This document shows positions 1 to 4,619 of a DNA stretch of 5,911 bases, one piece after another (the stretch's first letter is position 1; every line of letters starts with the position of its first letter). Where the stretch lies: assembly GCA_030636065.1 (NCBI GenBank), contig DAOVXR010000124.1, positions 1 through 5,911 of the forward strand. The letters run 5' to 3'. This DNA is from Sedimentisphaerales bacterium. Lineage in GTDB: Bacteria; Planctomycetota; Phycisphaerae; Sedimentisphaerales; SM23-30. Position numbers and translations under genes: made by a program. The notes beneath the pieces were generated by a model. The model was not told the DNA's origin. It made no database searches and was given only the letters and a program-made list of their open reading frames with translations.

Positions 1-56
1 AACACCCCCCGCACCCCCGCCAGCCGTTCTGTATCTAATTGGTCGATCTGTTCCAA
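1..56 (-). CDS. Possible 5' end of a leftward gene, truncated by the window edge
   Basis: Read on the minus strand from a TTG at 56-54, this gives an open stretch of 18 codons, LEQIDQLDTERLAGVRGV, which runs off the window without a stop. Its composition (amphipathic, rich in Leu, Asp, Glu and Arg) looks like real coding sequence, and the third codon positions in its second half are G-rich. An AGGA lies just upstream but very close to the TTG. The same frame has a TAA a few codons further upstream, so the gene could not start much earlier. The repeat tract begins right after position 60, which fits a gene boundary here. I cannot assign a family from so few residues. The plus strand is also open here, so this call is tentative. 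Confidence 0.25.
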   Translation of the reverse strand, partial: MEQIDQLDTERLAGVRGV

Positions 57-125
57 CGTCCTGCTATCCCTTTACCTCTTCGCACTTTTGCGTGAAATCT
101 TTTGCCTTCTATCTTCTGGTTTCTT

Positions 126-170
126 CTTCTCTTCTCTTCTCTTCTCTTCTCTTCTCTTCTCTTCTCTTCT
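126..170. repeat. CTTCT pentamer tandem array (9 copies)
   Basis: Nine perfect head-to-tail copies of CTTCT fill this interval and pass directly into the TTCTGAR heptamer array; the two arrays share the bases TTCT at 167-170. The plus strand is pure pyrimidine here. The array lies just downstream of the stop codon of the hydrolase gene, so on the transcribed (minus) strand it would be a purine-only AGAAG run. Such arrays change length easily by slippage, and copy number in an assembly may be unreliable. Confidence 0.95.
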
Positions 171-215
171 GAATTCTGAATTCTGAATTCTGAATTCTGA
201 GTTCTGAGTTCTGAG
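167..215. repeat. TTCTGAR heptamer tandem array (7 copies)
   Basis: Seven head-to-tail heptamers: four TTCTGAA followed by three TTCTGAG. The switch from A to G in the last position is clustered, as expected from stepwise duplication. The next bases, TTCTA, begin an eighth copy whose CTA is the complement of the hydrolase's TAG stop at 218-220. The array therefore abuts, and its phase runs into, the end of the gene. Each TTCTGAATTC junction contains an EcoRI-type GAATTC palindrome. Confidence 0.95.
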
Positions 216-217
216 TT

Positions 218-979
218 CTATCCCACAGCGAACATATCACTTACTTGGCTGCGATGTGCCATTGCTATTGGAAAGCTCTCGCCTAAAACATCGCGTGCGG
301 TAGCGAGGGCAACCTCCGGACTGTTATTATGTTCGCTCAGGTGGGACAGAATCAGCAGTTGCAGTTTTTGGGCGCTATCGCCAACCAATTGGGCCGCTTC
401 TGTATTTGATAGATGGCCGCCGTCGCCACGGATGCGATTTTTAAGCCATGGTGGATACGAGCCGTTTTCCAGCATTTCGTTATCGTAATTGCTTTCAAGA
501 TAGAGTGCGTCGAGTTCGGTAATCCATTGTTCTATTCCGTCGAATCGATGGCCGAGGTCGGTAAAAATACCTAATTTTTTATTTTCACTCGAAATTATAA
601 AGGCTACGCCGTCGATACCGTCATGTGCGGTTGGAACTGTCTTGACAGTTGTACTGTCGAACTGCAGACAGTCGCCCGCGTCAAATAGGCGTACGTCGTT
701 GACGACTCCCAGTTTCCCGCGGCTTGCCCGCCATACTCCGTGTGTCATATACAGAGGCAGCGAAAATTTCCTGTGTAAGACACCGGCATGTTTGATGTGA
801 TCGCTGTGATTATGGCTTATGAGTACTGCCTCTACTTCGCGGATGTCCCTGCCGTGCTCAGCCAGTCGCTGTTGGCTCAAACGCGCACTGATACCTGCGT
901 CGAACAGCAAGCGAACATCGTTTGACTCGACGTAGAAACTATTACCATTAGAACCACTTTGCAGAGAACATGTCAACAT
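218..979 (-). CDS. Metallo-beta-lactamase-fold hydrolase, YycJ/WalJ type
   Basis: Predicted cytoplasmic metal-dependent hydrolase of 253 residues, close to the size of YycJ/WalJ proteins. It opens with the family-typical strand and SGSNGNS turn (residues 8-14) and a FDAG strand (26-29). The metal-binding motif HNHSDH is at 56-61; further ligand candidates are H119 (TAHD), D141 (FTDLG) and H213 (LSHLSEHNN). The open frame extends to an ATG at 1051, but I chose the ATG at 979-977: a GGAAGG ribosome site lies five bases upstream, and the extra 24 residues would overlap the thioesterase gene and are lysine/arginine-rich without family character. It follows the thioesterase by 34 bases on the same strand, so co-transcription is likely. 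The substrate is unknown; in Firmicutes the family is linked to cell-wall control, and other relatives act on nucleic acids or cyclic phosphodiesters. The fold assignment is firm, the role is not. Confidence 0.9.
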   Translation of the reverse strand: MLTCSLQSGSNGNSFYVESNDVRLLFDAGISARLSQQRLAEHGRDIREVEAVLISHNHSDHIKHAGVLHRKFSLPLYMTHGVWRASRGKLGVVNDVRLFDAGDCLQFDSTTVKTVPTAHDGIDGVAFIISSENKKLGIFTDLGHRFDGIEQWITELDALYLESNYDNEMLENGSYPPWLKNRIRGDGGHLSNTEAAQLVGDSAQKLQLLILSHLSEHNNSPEVALATARDVLGESFPIAMAHRSQVSDMFAVG

Positions 980-984
980 AACAA

Positions 985-990
985 CCTTCC
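985..990 (-). promoter_or_regulatory. Ribosome binding site that fixes the hydrolase start
   Basis: Minus-strand GGAAGG followed by five bases (TTGTT) and ATG at 979-977. This well-placed site supports the 253-residue start over the upstream ATG at 1051, which lies inside the thioesterase gene. Confidence 0.7.
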
Positions 991-1013
991 AACTTTTCAC
1001 ACTCTTCACACCT

Positions 1014-1412
1014 TCACACTTTTCTCTCTTTCTCACCACTCTCTTCCACACTTATTTCTATCGGCACACCTTGTTCATCGACGCACACTAATACTACCAG
1101 TCCGTCGAAGGACAGCCGTCGTTTTTTGTCCATTGCTTCGCTTATGAACACTTGCACTCGCACCTGGCAACTGGTTCGGCCGACGTGTTCCAGTTTCGCG
1201 TGTGTTTCCAGCACATCGCCGAGGTGGGCGGGGACATGGAATTCCACATCCTTGAGTGCTTTGGTTACGAAGTTATGGCCCGGATAGGTACGTACACACG
1301 CGACATACGCCATTTCATCTATTATTGCCAGCAGATGGCCGCCGAAAAGGCTGCCATGATGGTTAAGATGTTCCTGACGAACCACGCAAAAATGTTGAAA
1401 CTCATCTTTCAT
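1014..1412 (-). CDS. Acyl-CoA thioesterase, hotdog fold, YciA-like
   Basis: Predicted to hydrolyse acyl-CoA thioesters to free acid and CoA in the cytoplasm. The 132 residues equal the length of E. coli YciA. Family marks: N17-HHG-SLFGG (17-25) leading into the central hotdog helix, with the likely catalytic pair N17 and D32 (IIDEM). Then come KALKDVEFHVPAHLGD (51-66), matching the 'V..VEFl.PvkvGD' strand-turn, and the VGRTS motif (77-81) before the last strands. The C-terminus is charged (ESGEKERKV) and probably disordered. The frame stays open to a GTG at 1478, but that start lies inside a hairpin repeat. The ATG at 1412-1410 has AAAGTAGG seven bases upstream and gives the normal family length. 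It is first of a likely two-gene unit with the hydrolase. Substrate chain length cannot be read from the sequence. Confidence 0.88.
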   Translation of the reverse strand: MKDEFQHFCVVRQEHLNHHGSLFGGHLLAIIDEMAYVACVRTYPGHNFVTKALKDVEFHVPAHLGDVLETHAKLEHVGRTSCQVRVQVFISEAMDKKRRLSFDGLVVLVCVDEQGVPIEISVEESGEKERKV

Positions 1413-1472
1413 TATATGCCTACTTTCTACTGTCTCCACATAAAAGTCAACATTATTCCAATTTATACTTAG

Positions 1473-1493
1473 CCCCACGTTTTATACGTGGGG
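1473..1493. repeat. Hairpin cassette, TTAGCCCC...GGGGTT frame, arm ACGT
   Basis: CCCCACGT (1473-1480), five-base loop, ACGTGGGG (1486-1493): a perfect 8-bp stem, framed by TTAG on the left and TTA on the right. It sits about 60 bases upstream of the thioesterase ATG and could act in the 5' leader of that transcript or at the boundary of the repeat island. It is the first of three hairpins here with the same outer frame. Confidence 0.85.
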
Positions 1494-1507
1494 TTATCTT
1501 CGACGTT

Positions 1508-1535
1508 AAGTAGGGTGCGAGGTATCGCACCATTT
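1508..1535. repeat. Hairpin cassette, AAGTAGGG...CCATTT frame, stem GGTGCGA
   Basis: AAGTAGG leads into GGTGCGA (1514-1520), loop GGTA, TCGCACC (1525-1531), then ATTT. The 7-bp stem is perfect. A near-identical copy lies at 5770-5798, differing in the loop (TGTA), and both are in the same orientation. Confidence 0.88.
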
Positions 1536-1588
1536 GATAAACCCTCGATGTTAAACATGTCCTCGCAGGGGCGGGGATCGGGGAATTC

Positions 1589-1615
1589 AAGTAGGCCGGG
1601 CCATACCCGCCATTT
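1589..1615. repeat. Hairpin cassette, AAGTAGG...CCATTT frame, degenerate GGCGGGC stem
   Basis: Same flanks as the neighbouring cassette but with a GC-only stem. Compared with the copy at 5823-5849 it differs at two positions, which break the stem (GGCCGGG against CCCGCC). It looks like a decayed member. Confidence 0.8.
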
Positions 1616-1627
1616 TCTTGTAGTCTT

Positions 1628-1653
1628 GTAGGGTGGGGCTAATTGACCCACAC
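1628..1653. repeat. GTAGGGTGGG...CCCAC hairpin repeat
   Basis: GTGGG (1633-1637) pairs with CCCAC (1647-1651) around GCTAATTGA. GTAGGGTGGG-type intergenic repeats ending in a CCCAC arm are, from memory, common in many environmental bacteria. The loop contains GCTAATT, similar to the TTAGCCCC frame of neighbouring hairpins read in reverse. Confidence 0.65.
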
Positions 1654-1661
1654 GTTTATTA

Positions 1662-1681
1662 GCCCCTGCTGTCAGGCGGGG
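1662..1681. repeat. Hairpin cassette, TTAGCCCC...GGGGTT frame, arm TG with bulge
   Basis: CCCCTG (1663-1668), loop CTGT, CAGG plus a bulged C, then GGGG (1678-1681). It keeps the TTAGCCCC left flank and GGGGTT right flank of the 1473 and 1692 hairpins while its inner arm differs. Confidence 0.7.
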
Positions 1682-1691
1682 TTCCCATTAG

Positions 1692-1715
1692 CCCCTTGCT
1701 TCAGCAAGGGGTTTT
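1692..1715 (+). terminator. Hairpin cassette with T run; terminator-like on the plus strand
   Basis: CCCCTTGC (1692-1699), loop TTCA, GCAAGGGG (1704-1711): a perfect 8-bp stem followed at once by TTTT (1712-1715). This is the third TTAGCCCC...GGGGTT cassette. It has the geometry of an intrinsic terminator for plus-strand transcripts, but there is no plus-strand gene upstream for it to end. I therefore consider it a repeat element first and a possible terminator second. Confidence 0.55.
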
Positions 1716-1739
1716 AAGGTTCGGATATAGTTTTGTTTC

Positions 1740-1755
1740 AACCGTTTCAACGGTT
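1740..1755. repeat. AACCGTT / AACGGTT inverted repeat
   Basis: Perfect 7-base arms separated by TC. The AACCGTT/AACGGTT core recurs beside the cyclase promoter (2905-2911) and in the right-hand repeat island (5805, 5861), suggesting one mobile or amplified motif. Confidence 0.75.
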
Positions 1756-1850
1756 TTCTATTATTCGTCATTGCTTCCCTCTGTCTCTTTTTCTTCTTCG
1801 TGTTCTTCGTTCCTTCGTGGTTAAATTCTCTTCTATTATTTTTTTCTTTA

Positions 1851-1902
1851 TTTCCGCCATAGGTCCGCCTGCGGCGGATTGAACGTTTCCGCCATAGGCG
1901 GA
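1851..1902. repeat. Twin TCCGCC-nnn-GGCGGA mini-hairpins
   Basis: Two hairpins with perfect 6-bp arms TCCGCC/GGCGGA: 1864-1878 with loop TGC and 1888-1902 with loop ATA. The phrase TTTCCGCCATAGG occurs twice (1851 and 1886), so the pair probably arose by duplication with one copy altered. Confidence 0.85.
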
Positions 1903-1929
1903 TTCATCTTTTCTGTTTCCCATCTTCAA

Positions 1930-1960
1930 ATCATTAAATCATAAGATCATTAAATCATAA
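1930..1960. repeat. Direct repeat ATCATTAAATCATAA, two copies
   Basis: Two identical 15-base copies at 1930-1944 and 1946-1960, separated by a single G. Very AT-rich; inside each copy ATCAT and ATCAT recur around TAA. Confidence 0.9.
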
Positions 1961-2151
1961 AAATTCTTCGTTTCCTTCGCTTTCTTCTGTTCAATTTGTT
2001 TTCTATCTTTTCTCAATCAGTGTTAATCCGTATCTGTTATTTTTCTTACTCTGTGTCCTCGGCGATCTCTGTGGCATTTTTTTCTTTGCGTCTTAGCGCC
2101 TTTGCGTGAAATATTTTGGTTGCGGCTTGACCGCGCCATGTAGTATTCCGG

Positions 2152-2165
2152 ACGGCTTTAGCCGT
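2152..2165. repeat. ACGGCT-TT-AGCCGT mini-hairpin
   Basis: Perfect 6-base inverted arms around TT. It is similar in size to the other small hairpins of this region and lies just before the candidate RNA promoter. Confidence 0.7.
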
Positions 2166-2208
2166 TAGCTCGCAAAGCCAAAAGGCGGGCATCATAGTGG
2201 AAAGAAAC

Positions 2209-2237
2209 TTGACAAAAACCGAACAACTGACAAGAAT
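2209..2237 (+). promoter_or_regulatory. Candidate sigma-70 promoter for a small RNA
   Basis: Consensus TTGACA (2209-2214), a 17-base spacer, then AAGAAT (2232-2237), which matches four of six TATAAT positions. The predicted start near 2244 coincides with the first arm of a nested stem structure (2243-2301), and no protein gene follows. Confidence 0.45.
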
Positions 2238-2242
2238 ATCAT

Positions 2243-2412
2243 CGGCTGGCGAAACGGAAGCAGGCTCTGTAGAGGTACAACCTGCCAGGGATAGTCAGCC
2301 GGGATGACGGGATACTGTCCGGGTGGGACTTAGTGCCCACCCACTTCCTTCAAAAGGTATTCTTGATTCCCTTATGCCTTAAAAAAACCTATTCGCCAAA
2401 GGCGAATTTGTC
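2243..2412 (+). ncRNA. Candidate structured small RNA, family not recognised
   Basis: Nested pairing: CGGCTG (2243-2248) with CAGCCG (2296-2301), and inside it GCAGG (2260-2264) with CCTGC (2281-2285), whose loop holds CTC-TGTA-GAG (2265-2274). Two more hairpins follow: GGGTGGG/CCCACCC (2321-2327, 2336-2342) and ATTCGCC-AAA-GGCGAAT (2391-2407), the last followed by a loosely T-rich TTGTCTCTT. With the TTGACA promoter this outlines an RNA of about 170 bases. I compared it by eye with SRP RNA, 6S, RNase P, tmRNA and common riboswitches and found no match. It may instead be another repeat-derived stretch, and its 3' end is a guess. Confidence 0.3.
2391..2407. terminator. ATTCGCC-AAA-GGCGAAT hairpin, possible two-way terminator
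   Basis: Perfect 7-bp stem with a three-base loop. On the plus strand it is preceded by AAAAAAA and followed by TTTGTCTCTT. On the minus strand the stem is followed after three bases by TTTTTTT. It could serve either strand and may only be a member of the mini-hairpin repeat class. Confidence 0.4.
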
Positions 2413-2462
2413 TCTTAATTGTAAAAATGATTTGTCCAATTCACGCTGAACCAGTACAGCAT

Positions 2463-2498
2463 AAAAAACTTGCCGGGCCATTACCATGATCCGGCAAG
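2463..2498 (-). terminator. Strong intrinsic terminator on the minus strand, gene unknown
   Basis: CTTGCCGG (2469-2476) and CCGGCAAG (2491-2498) form a perfect 8-bp stem around a 14-base loop. Six A residues (2463-2468) directly adjoin the left arm, so the minus-strand RNA reads stem then UUUUUU. There is no T run on the other side, so the direction is clear. No minus-strand protein gene lies upstream in 2499-2990, so it would end either an unrecognised small RNA or a very short coding unit. Confidence 0.6.
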
Positions 2499-2848
2499 TA
2501 AGAATAAGCATTGGACGAGCATCACTCTCTTATGGATCAGGAGCCACGCGCTACCGCAGAGACAGTATCTTTTTTACATATATCTGTCCACATGCACCTG
2601 CCGGGAACGGTACTCGCACAATTAAGAAAAAACCCTCATGTCACGAACAACGACCTATATGGAAACCTCCCTTCCTAACCGAAAGCCCCACTCTCAGCCG
2701 AAAATAGTATAAAACGCCCAAAAACACGAAAACCGCGATTCCCAAACGTCCTATAACCTAATCTATTAAGAATTATACCACAGTTTTTGCCAAAAGGCGC
2801 ATAAAATGAGCAAAAAAATAATTTTCGTGACATTCTATCCAAACTTTT
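2499..2848. other. Gene-free interval; possible minus-strand small RNA template
   Basis: I see no credible protein gene. The 73-codon plus-strand frame at 2486-2707 starts inside the terminator hairpin and its product has no domain character. On the minus strand a TATACT box (2711-2706), without a good -35, could start an RNA near 2699 that runs about 230 bases to the 2463-2498 terminator. The only minus-strand frames in it are of about 20 codons. Any RNA here is inferred from the terminator alone. Confidence 0.3.
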
Positions 2849-2910
2849 GACGCAGGCGTCTCATTTATGGGCAGGCAGGTTATAATGACCGTTGTGATAG
2901 TGTGAACGGT
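2849..2910 (+). promoter_or_regulatory. Promoter-like region of the diguanylate cyclase gene with two dyads
   Basis: A perfect TATAAT is at 2881-2886, but no good -35 lies at 16-18 bases; the TTGACG at 2847-2852 is 28 bases away, too far. That TTGACG overlaps the dyad GACGC-AG-GCGTC (2849-2860), a possible activator site. Directly after the -10 comes ACCGTT (2888-2893), 11 bases, AACGGT (2905-2910), an inverted repeat placed across the expected start point, where a repressor or a leader hairpin would act. A -10 without a -35 plus an upstream dyad is the pattern of an activator-dependent promoter; that reading is inference. Confidence 0.45.
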
Positions 2911-3013
2911 TACAATTATTATATAACAATAGATGGGGGCTAATCTGCGATGTCCGATTGGTCGATGATCATTCGGGGGATGTGGTTTTTGTTTGTGTTA
3001 CCGGACTATTGAG

Positions 3014-3973
3014 ATGGTCAGGACTATGGCTGAGACTGTAACAAAATTATTGACCGGGGATTTTTACAAGACCTTGCTGGATAGCATTTTCGATGCTGTT
3101 TATATGGTCGATGTGCATGGGACTATCCTTTATTGGAACGAAAGCTGCTCCCGTATCACCGGCTATACAGCCGAAGAAATGGTGGGACTGAATTTCGTCG
3201 ATACCCCTTTTGCCGGGACAGATGATAAATCCGCTATCGCAACGCGGGAAAAAACGCATGGAATTTCTATCGTACTGAAGACGGGAATGCCCGGTACATG
3301 GAAAGGGTACGTCTGCCGAAAGAACTGCCGGCATATTCCTGTCGAATCACATATTTCCGCCATCCGCAATGACAATGGGCGGATTACCGGGGCGATAGAG
3401 GTTTTTCGTGACATTTCGGCCCATGTGTCCCTTGAGGATTCGCATCGGCAATTGCTTCAAATGTCGCGGAAAGATCAACTGACGGGGCTTTTCAATCGTT
3501 CGGCTACAGGCAAACTGCTCAAAGCAGAGCTTGAACGCTCCCGCCGATACAAACAGCTTCTGTCGGTAATTATGATTGATATCGACCATTTTAAACGCGT
3601 CAACGACCGTTATGGTCACGACGCCGGCGATAAGGTATTGGCCAGAATCGGCAGTATTCTCTCGCACAACCTGCGTCAGCCGGACGCGGTGGGACGCTGG
3701 GGCGGCGAAGAGTTTCTTGTCATCGTCCCGAATAACGGTGCCGAAGCAGCGGCACATCTGGCCGAGAGAATCCGCGAATTCATTAAAACAAACCCTATTG
3801 AAGAAGTGCACGGCCCAATTACAGCCAGCTTTGGCGTGGCCCAGCTACGATCAAAACAGGGGGCCGATCAACTGCTTTATCAGGCCGACATGGCCCTTTA
3901 TCAGGCCAAAAACAGTGGCCGAGACCGTGTTGTTGTCGCCTCTGATGATATGGAAACCCCCGCAAAAAACTGA
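3014..3973 (+). CDS. Soluble PAS-GGDEF diguanylate cyclase
   Basis: Predicted to make cyclic di-GMP from two GTP in the cytoplasm; there is no signal peptide or membrane segment. With the ATG at 3014 it has 319 residues. A PAS/PAC sensor spans about 17-136 (FDAVYMVDVHGTILYWNES, then GYTAEEMVG, ending GAIEVFRDIS). A short linker helix leads to GGDEF at about 153-306. The metal-binding aspartates are in MIDIDHFKRVND (D189, D191), the active-site loop is GGEEF (230-234), and the inhibitory site RQPD (221-224) lies five residues before it as in PleD-type enzymes. The end, YQAKNSGRDRV, is typical. All key residues are present, so it should be active and feedback-inhibited. The start is uncertain: TTG at 2993 and ATG at 3026 are in frame, and neither ATG has a strong ribosome site. 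The PAS ligand is unknown; no haem- or flavin-binding signature was seen. It stands alone, without a partner gene. Confidence 0.93.
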   Translation: MVRTMAETVTKLLTGDFYKTLLDSIFDAVYMVDVHGTILYWNESCSRITGYTAEEMVGLNFVDTPFAGTDDKSAIATREKTHGISIVLKTGMPGTWKGYVCRKNCRHIPVESHISAIRNDNGRITGAIEVFRDISAHVSLEDSHRQLLQMSRKDQLTGLFNRSATGKLLKAELERSRRYKQLLSVIMIDIDHFKRVNDRYGHDAGDKVLARIGSILSHNLRQPDAVGRWGGEEFLVIVPNNGAEAAAHLAERIREFIKTNPIEEVHGPITASFGVAQLRSKQGADQLLYQADMALYQAKNSGRDRVVVASDDMETPAKN

Positions 3974-4129
3974 TAAACCACTTCGCCCATTCTTGACCGC
4001 CTCTCGTCAATGATCACCGATTAACCTACATTTTCCATGTAAGCCGGGACAAAAGAATTGAATTGTGATAGCATAGAGCTTATGGAGACCACTCAAGATA
4101 GTTTTGACTATTCTGAATTGGAGAACCCA

Positions 4130-4279
4130 ATGGATGAAAGAAGCAAGGATGCTCTTAGGCTCAATTTTGACCGATTTTCAATAAAGCTGCCTCGAAAACG
4201 AAAATCCTTGCCGGTTCAAGGTGATTTTGATAAGACTATTGACATTGGAAAGACTGAATTATGTTTTTTAAGCGTTTAA
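4130..4279 (+). pseudogene. Short ORF, possible head of a dead IS1380-type transposase
   Basis: A 49-residue frame from ATG 4130-4132, preceded by GGAGA at 4120-4124 with five bases between, which is the best ribosome site in this stretch. An in-frame TTG at 4058 would add 24 residues but lacks such a site. The start MDERSKDALRLNFDR resembles, from memory, the N-terminus of IS1380-family transposases, which continue with a K-L-E-F-H-G strand and a TSDAG motif. Here the similarity ends after SIKL; the rest (PRKRKSLPVQGDFDKTIDIG) is unlike the family, and the frame stops where a transposase would have about 400 more residues. No terminal inverted repeats or target duplication were found. The alternative is a genuine small protein, basic in the middle and acidic at both ends. 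Neither view is firm. Confidence 0.4.
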
Positions 4280-4619
4280 ATGGGAAATGTCAGATTAACA
4301 CAAACCGACCAAAATTAAACGAAAATTGGATGAGAATTTGGCCGAAAAAATAGGCATACCATCGTAAATGTGCGCGCCGGAAGAGATGGCACACGGATGA
4401 CGCGGATGCAACGGATTGGACGGATAAGAGAAACAAAAGATAACAAAAAAAGAGAAGAATACAGAAGAGGAAATTGAACAGAAGATAGCGAATAAAATGA
4501 AGGAAACAAAGGGTTCGAAACGAGTAAGAGAAGAAGTGGCTGTTCGCGGACAGAGTTGTGTTGCCCGGCTTGCAAATCGATAGTACTAAATGAGCTACGA
4601 ATCGACTAACCTGACATTT
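4280..4619. other. Gene-free interval with degenerate boilerplate repeat
   Basis: From 4388 to about 4510 the plus strand is purine-rich (ACACGGATGACGCGGATG, then runs such as AAAAAAAGAGAAGAA and GAGGAAATTGAACAGAAG). It resembles the reverse complement of the tract at 1960-2060, including TTCTGTTCAATTTG. The 86-codon minus-strand frame over it (rich in Leu, Phe and Ser) is a by-product of this bias. A short open run at 4331-4363 reads ENLAEKIGIPS before a stop and may be a coding remnant. Positions 4510-4619 show no gene and no clear terminator for ackA. Confidence 0.65.

Larger units (their letters stand above)
1760..2125. other. Gene-free pyrimidine-rich boilerplate region
   Basis: No convincing reading frame on either strand. 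The plus strand is rich in TTC and TTT and reads like concatenated fragments of stock intergenic sequence: TTCTTCGTTCCTTCGTGG near 1805, a duplicated ATCATTAAATCATAA, GTGTTAATCCGTATCTG near 2021, CTCTGTGTCCTCGG near 2050, and TTTGCGTGAAATATTTTG at 2101-2118. The last matches TTTGCGTGAAATCTTTTG at 87-104 except for one base. A related tract in the opposite orientation appears at 4388-4500. Confidence 0.75.

Noticed and set aside
1013..1051. Upstream ATG at 1051 for the hydrolase
   Set aside because: It would overlap the end of the thioesterase gene and add a lysine/arginine-rich stretch without family similarity, while the ATG at 979 has a strong ribosome site.
1469..1651. 60-residue minus-strand ORF
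   Set aside because: It is composed entirely of hairpin-cassette repeat read through by chance, and its product has no domain character.
1473..1755. CRISPR array, because of several regularly shaped palindromic repeats
   Set aside because: The repeats are not identical, the spacing is irregular, and there are no unique spacers of constant length.
2151..2190. Possible c-di-GMP-I riboswitch, suggested by a hairpin followed by CGCAAAGCC and by a cyclase gene downstream
   Set aside because: The receptor partner motifs (the GG.CTAA segment and the GGTAGGTAGCGGGGTTACC-like second helix) are absent, and the cyclase lies more than 800 bases away behind another promoter region.
2486..2707. 73-residue plus-strand ORF
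   Set aside because: It begins inside the terminator hairpin loop, has no ribosome site, and its composition (many Arg, Ser, Pro) is not gene-like.
2847..2886. TTGACG and TATAAT as one promoter
   Set aside because: The spacing is 28 bases, far outside the 16-18 that sigma-70 tolerates. Only the -10 is retained as evidence.
3576..4013. 145-residue plus-strand ORF and several minus-strand ORFs over the cyclase
   Set aside because: They are out-of-frame shadows of the clear GGDEF coding sequence.
4315..4575. 86-residue minus-strand ORF rich in Leu, Phe and Ser that could pass for a membrane protein
   Set aside because: Its hydrophobic look comes from the purine-rich repeat tract on the other strand.
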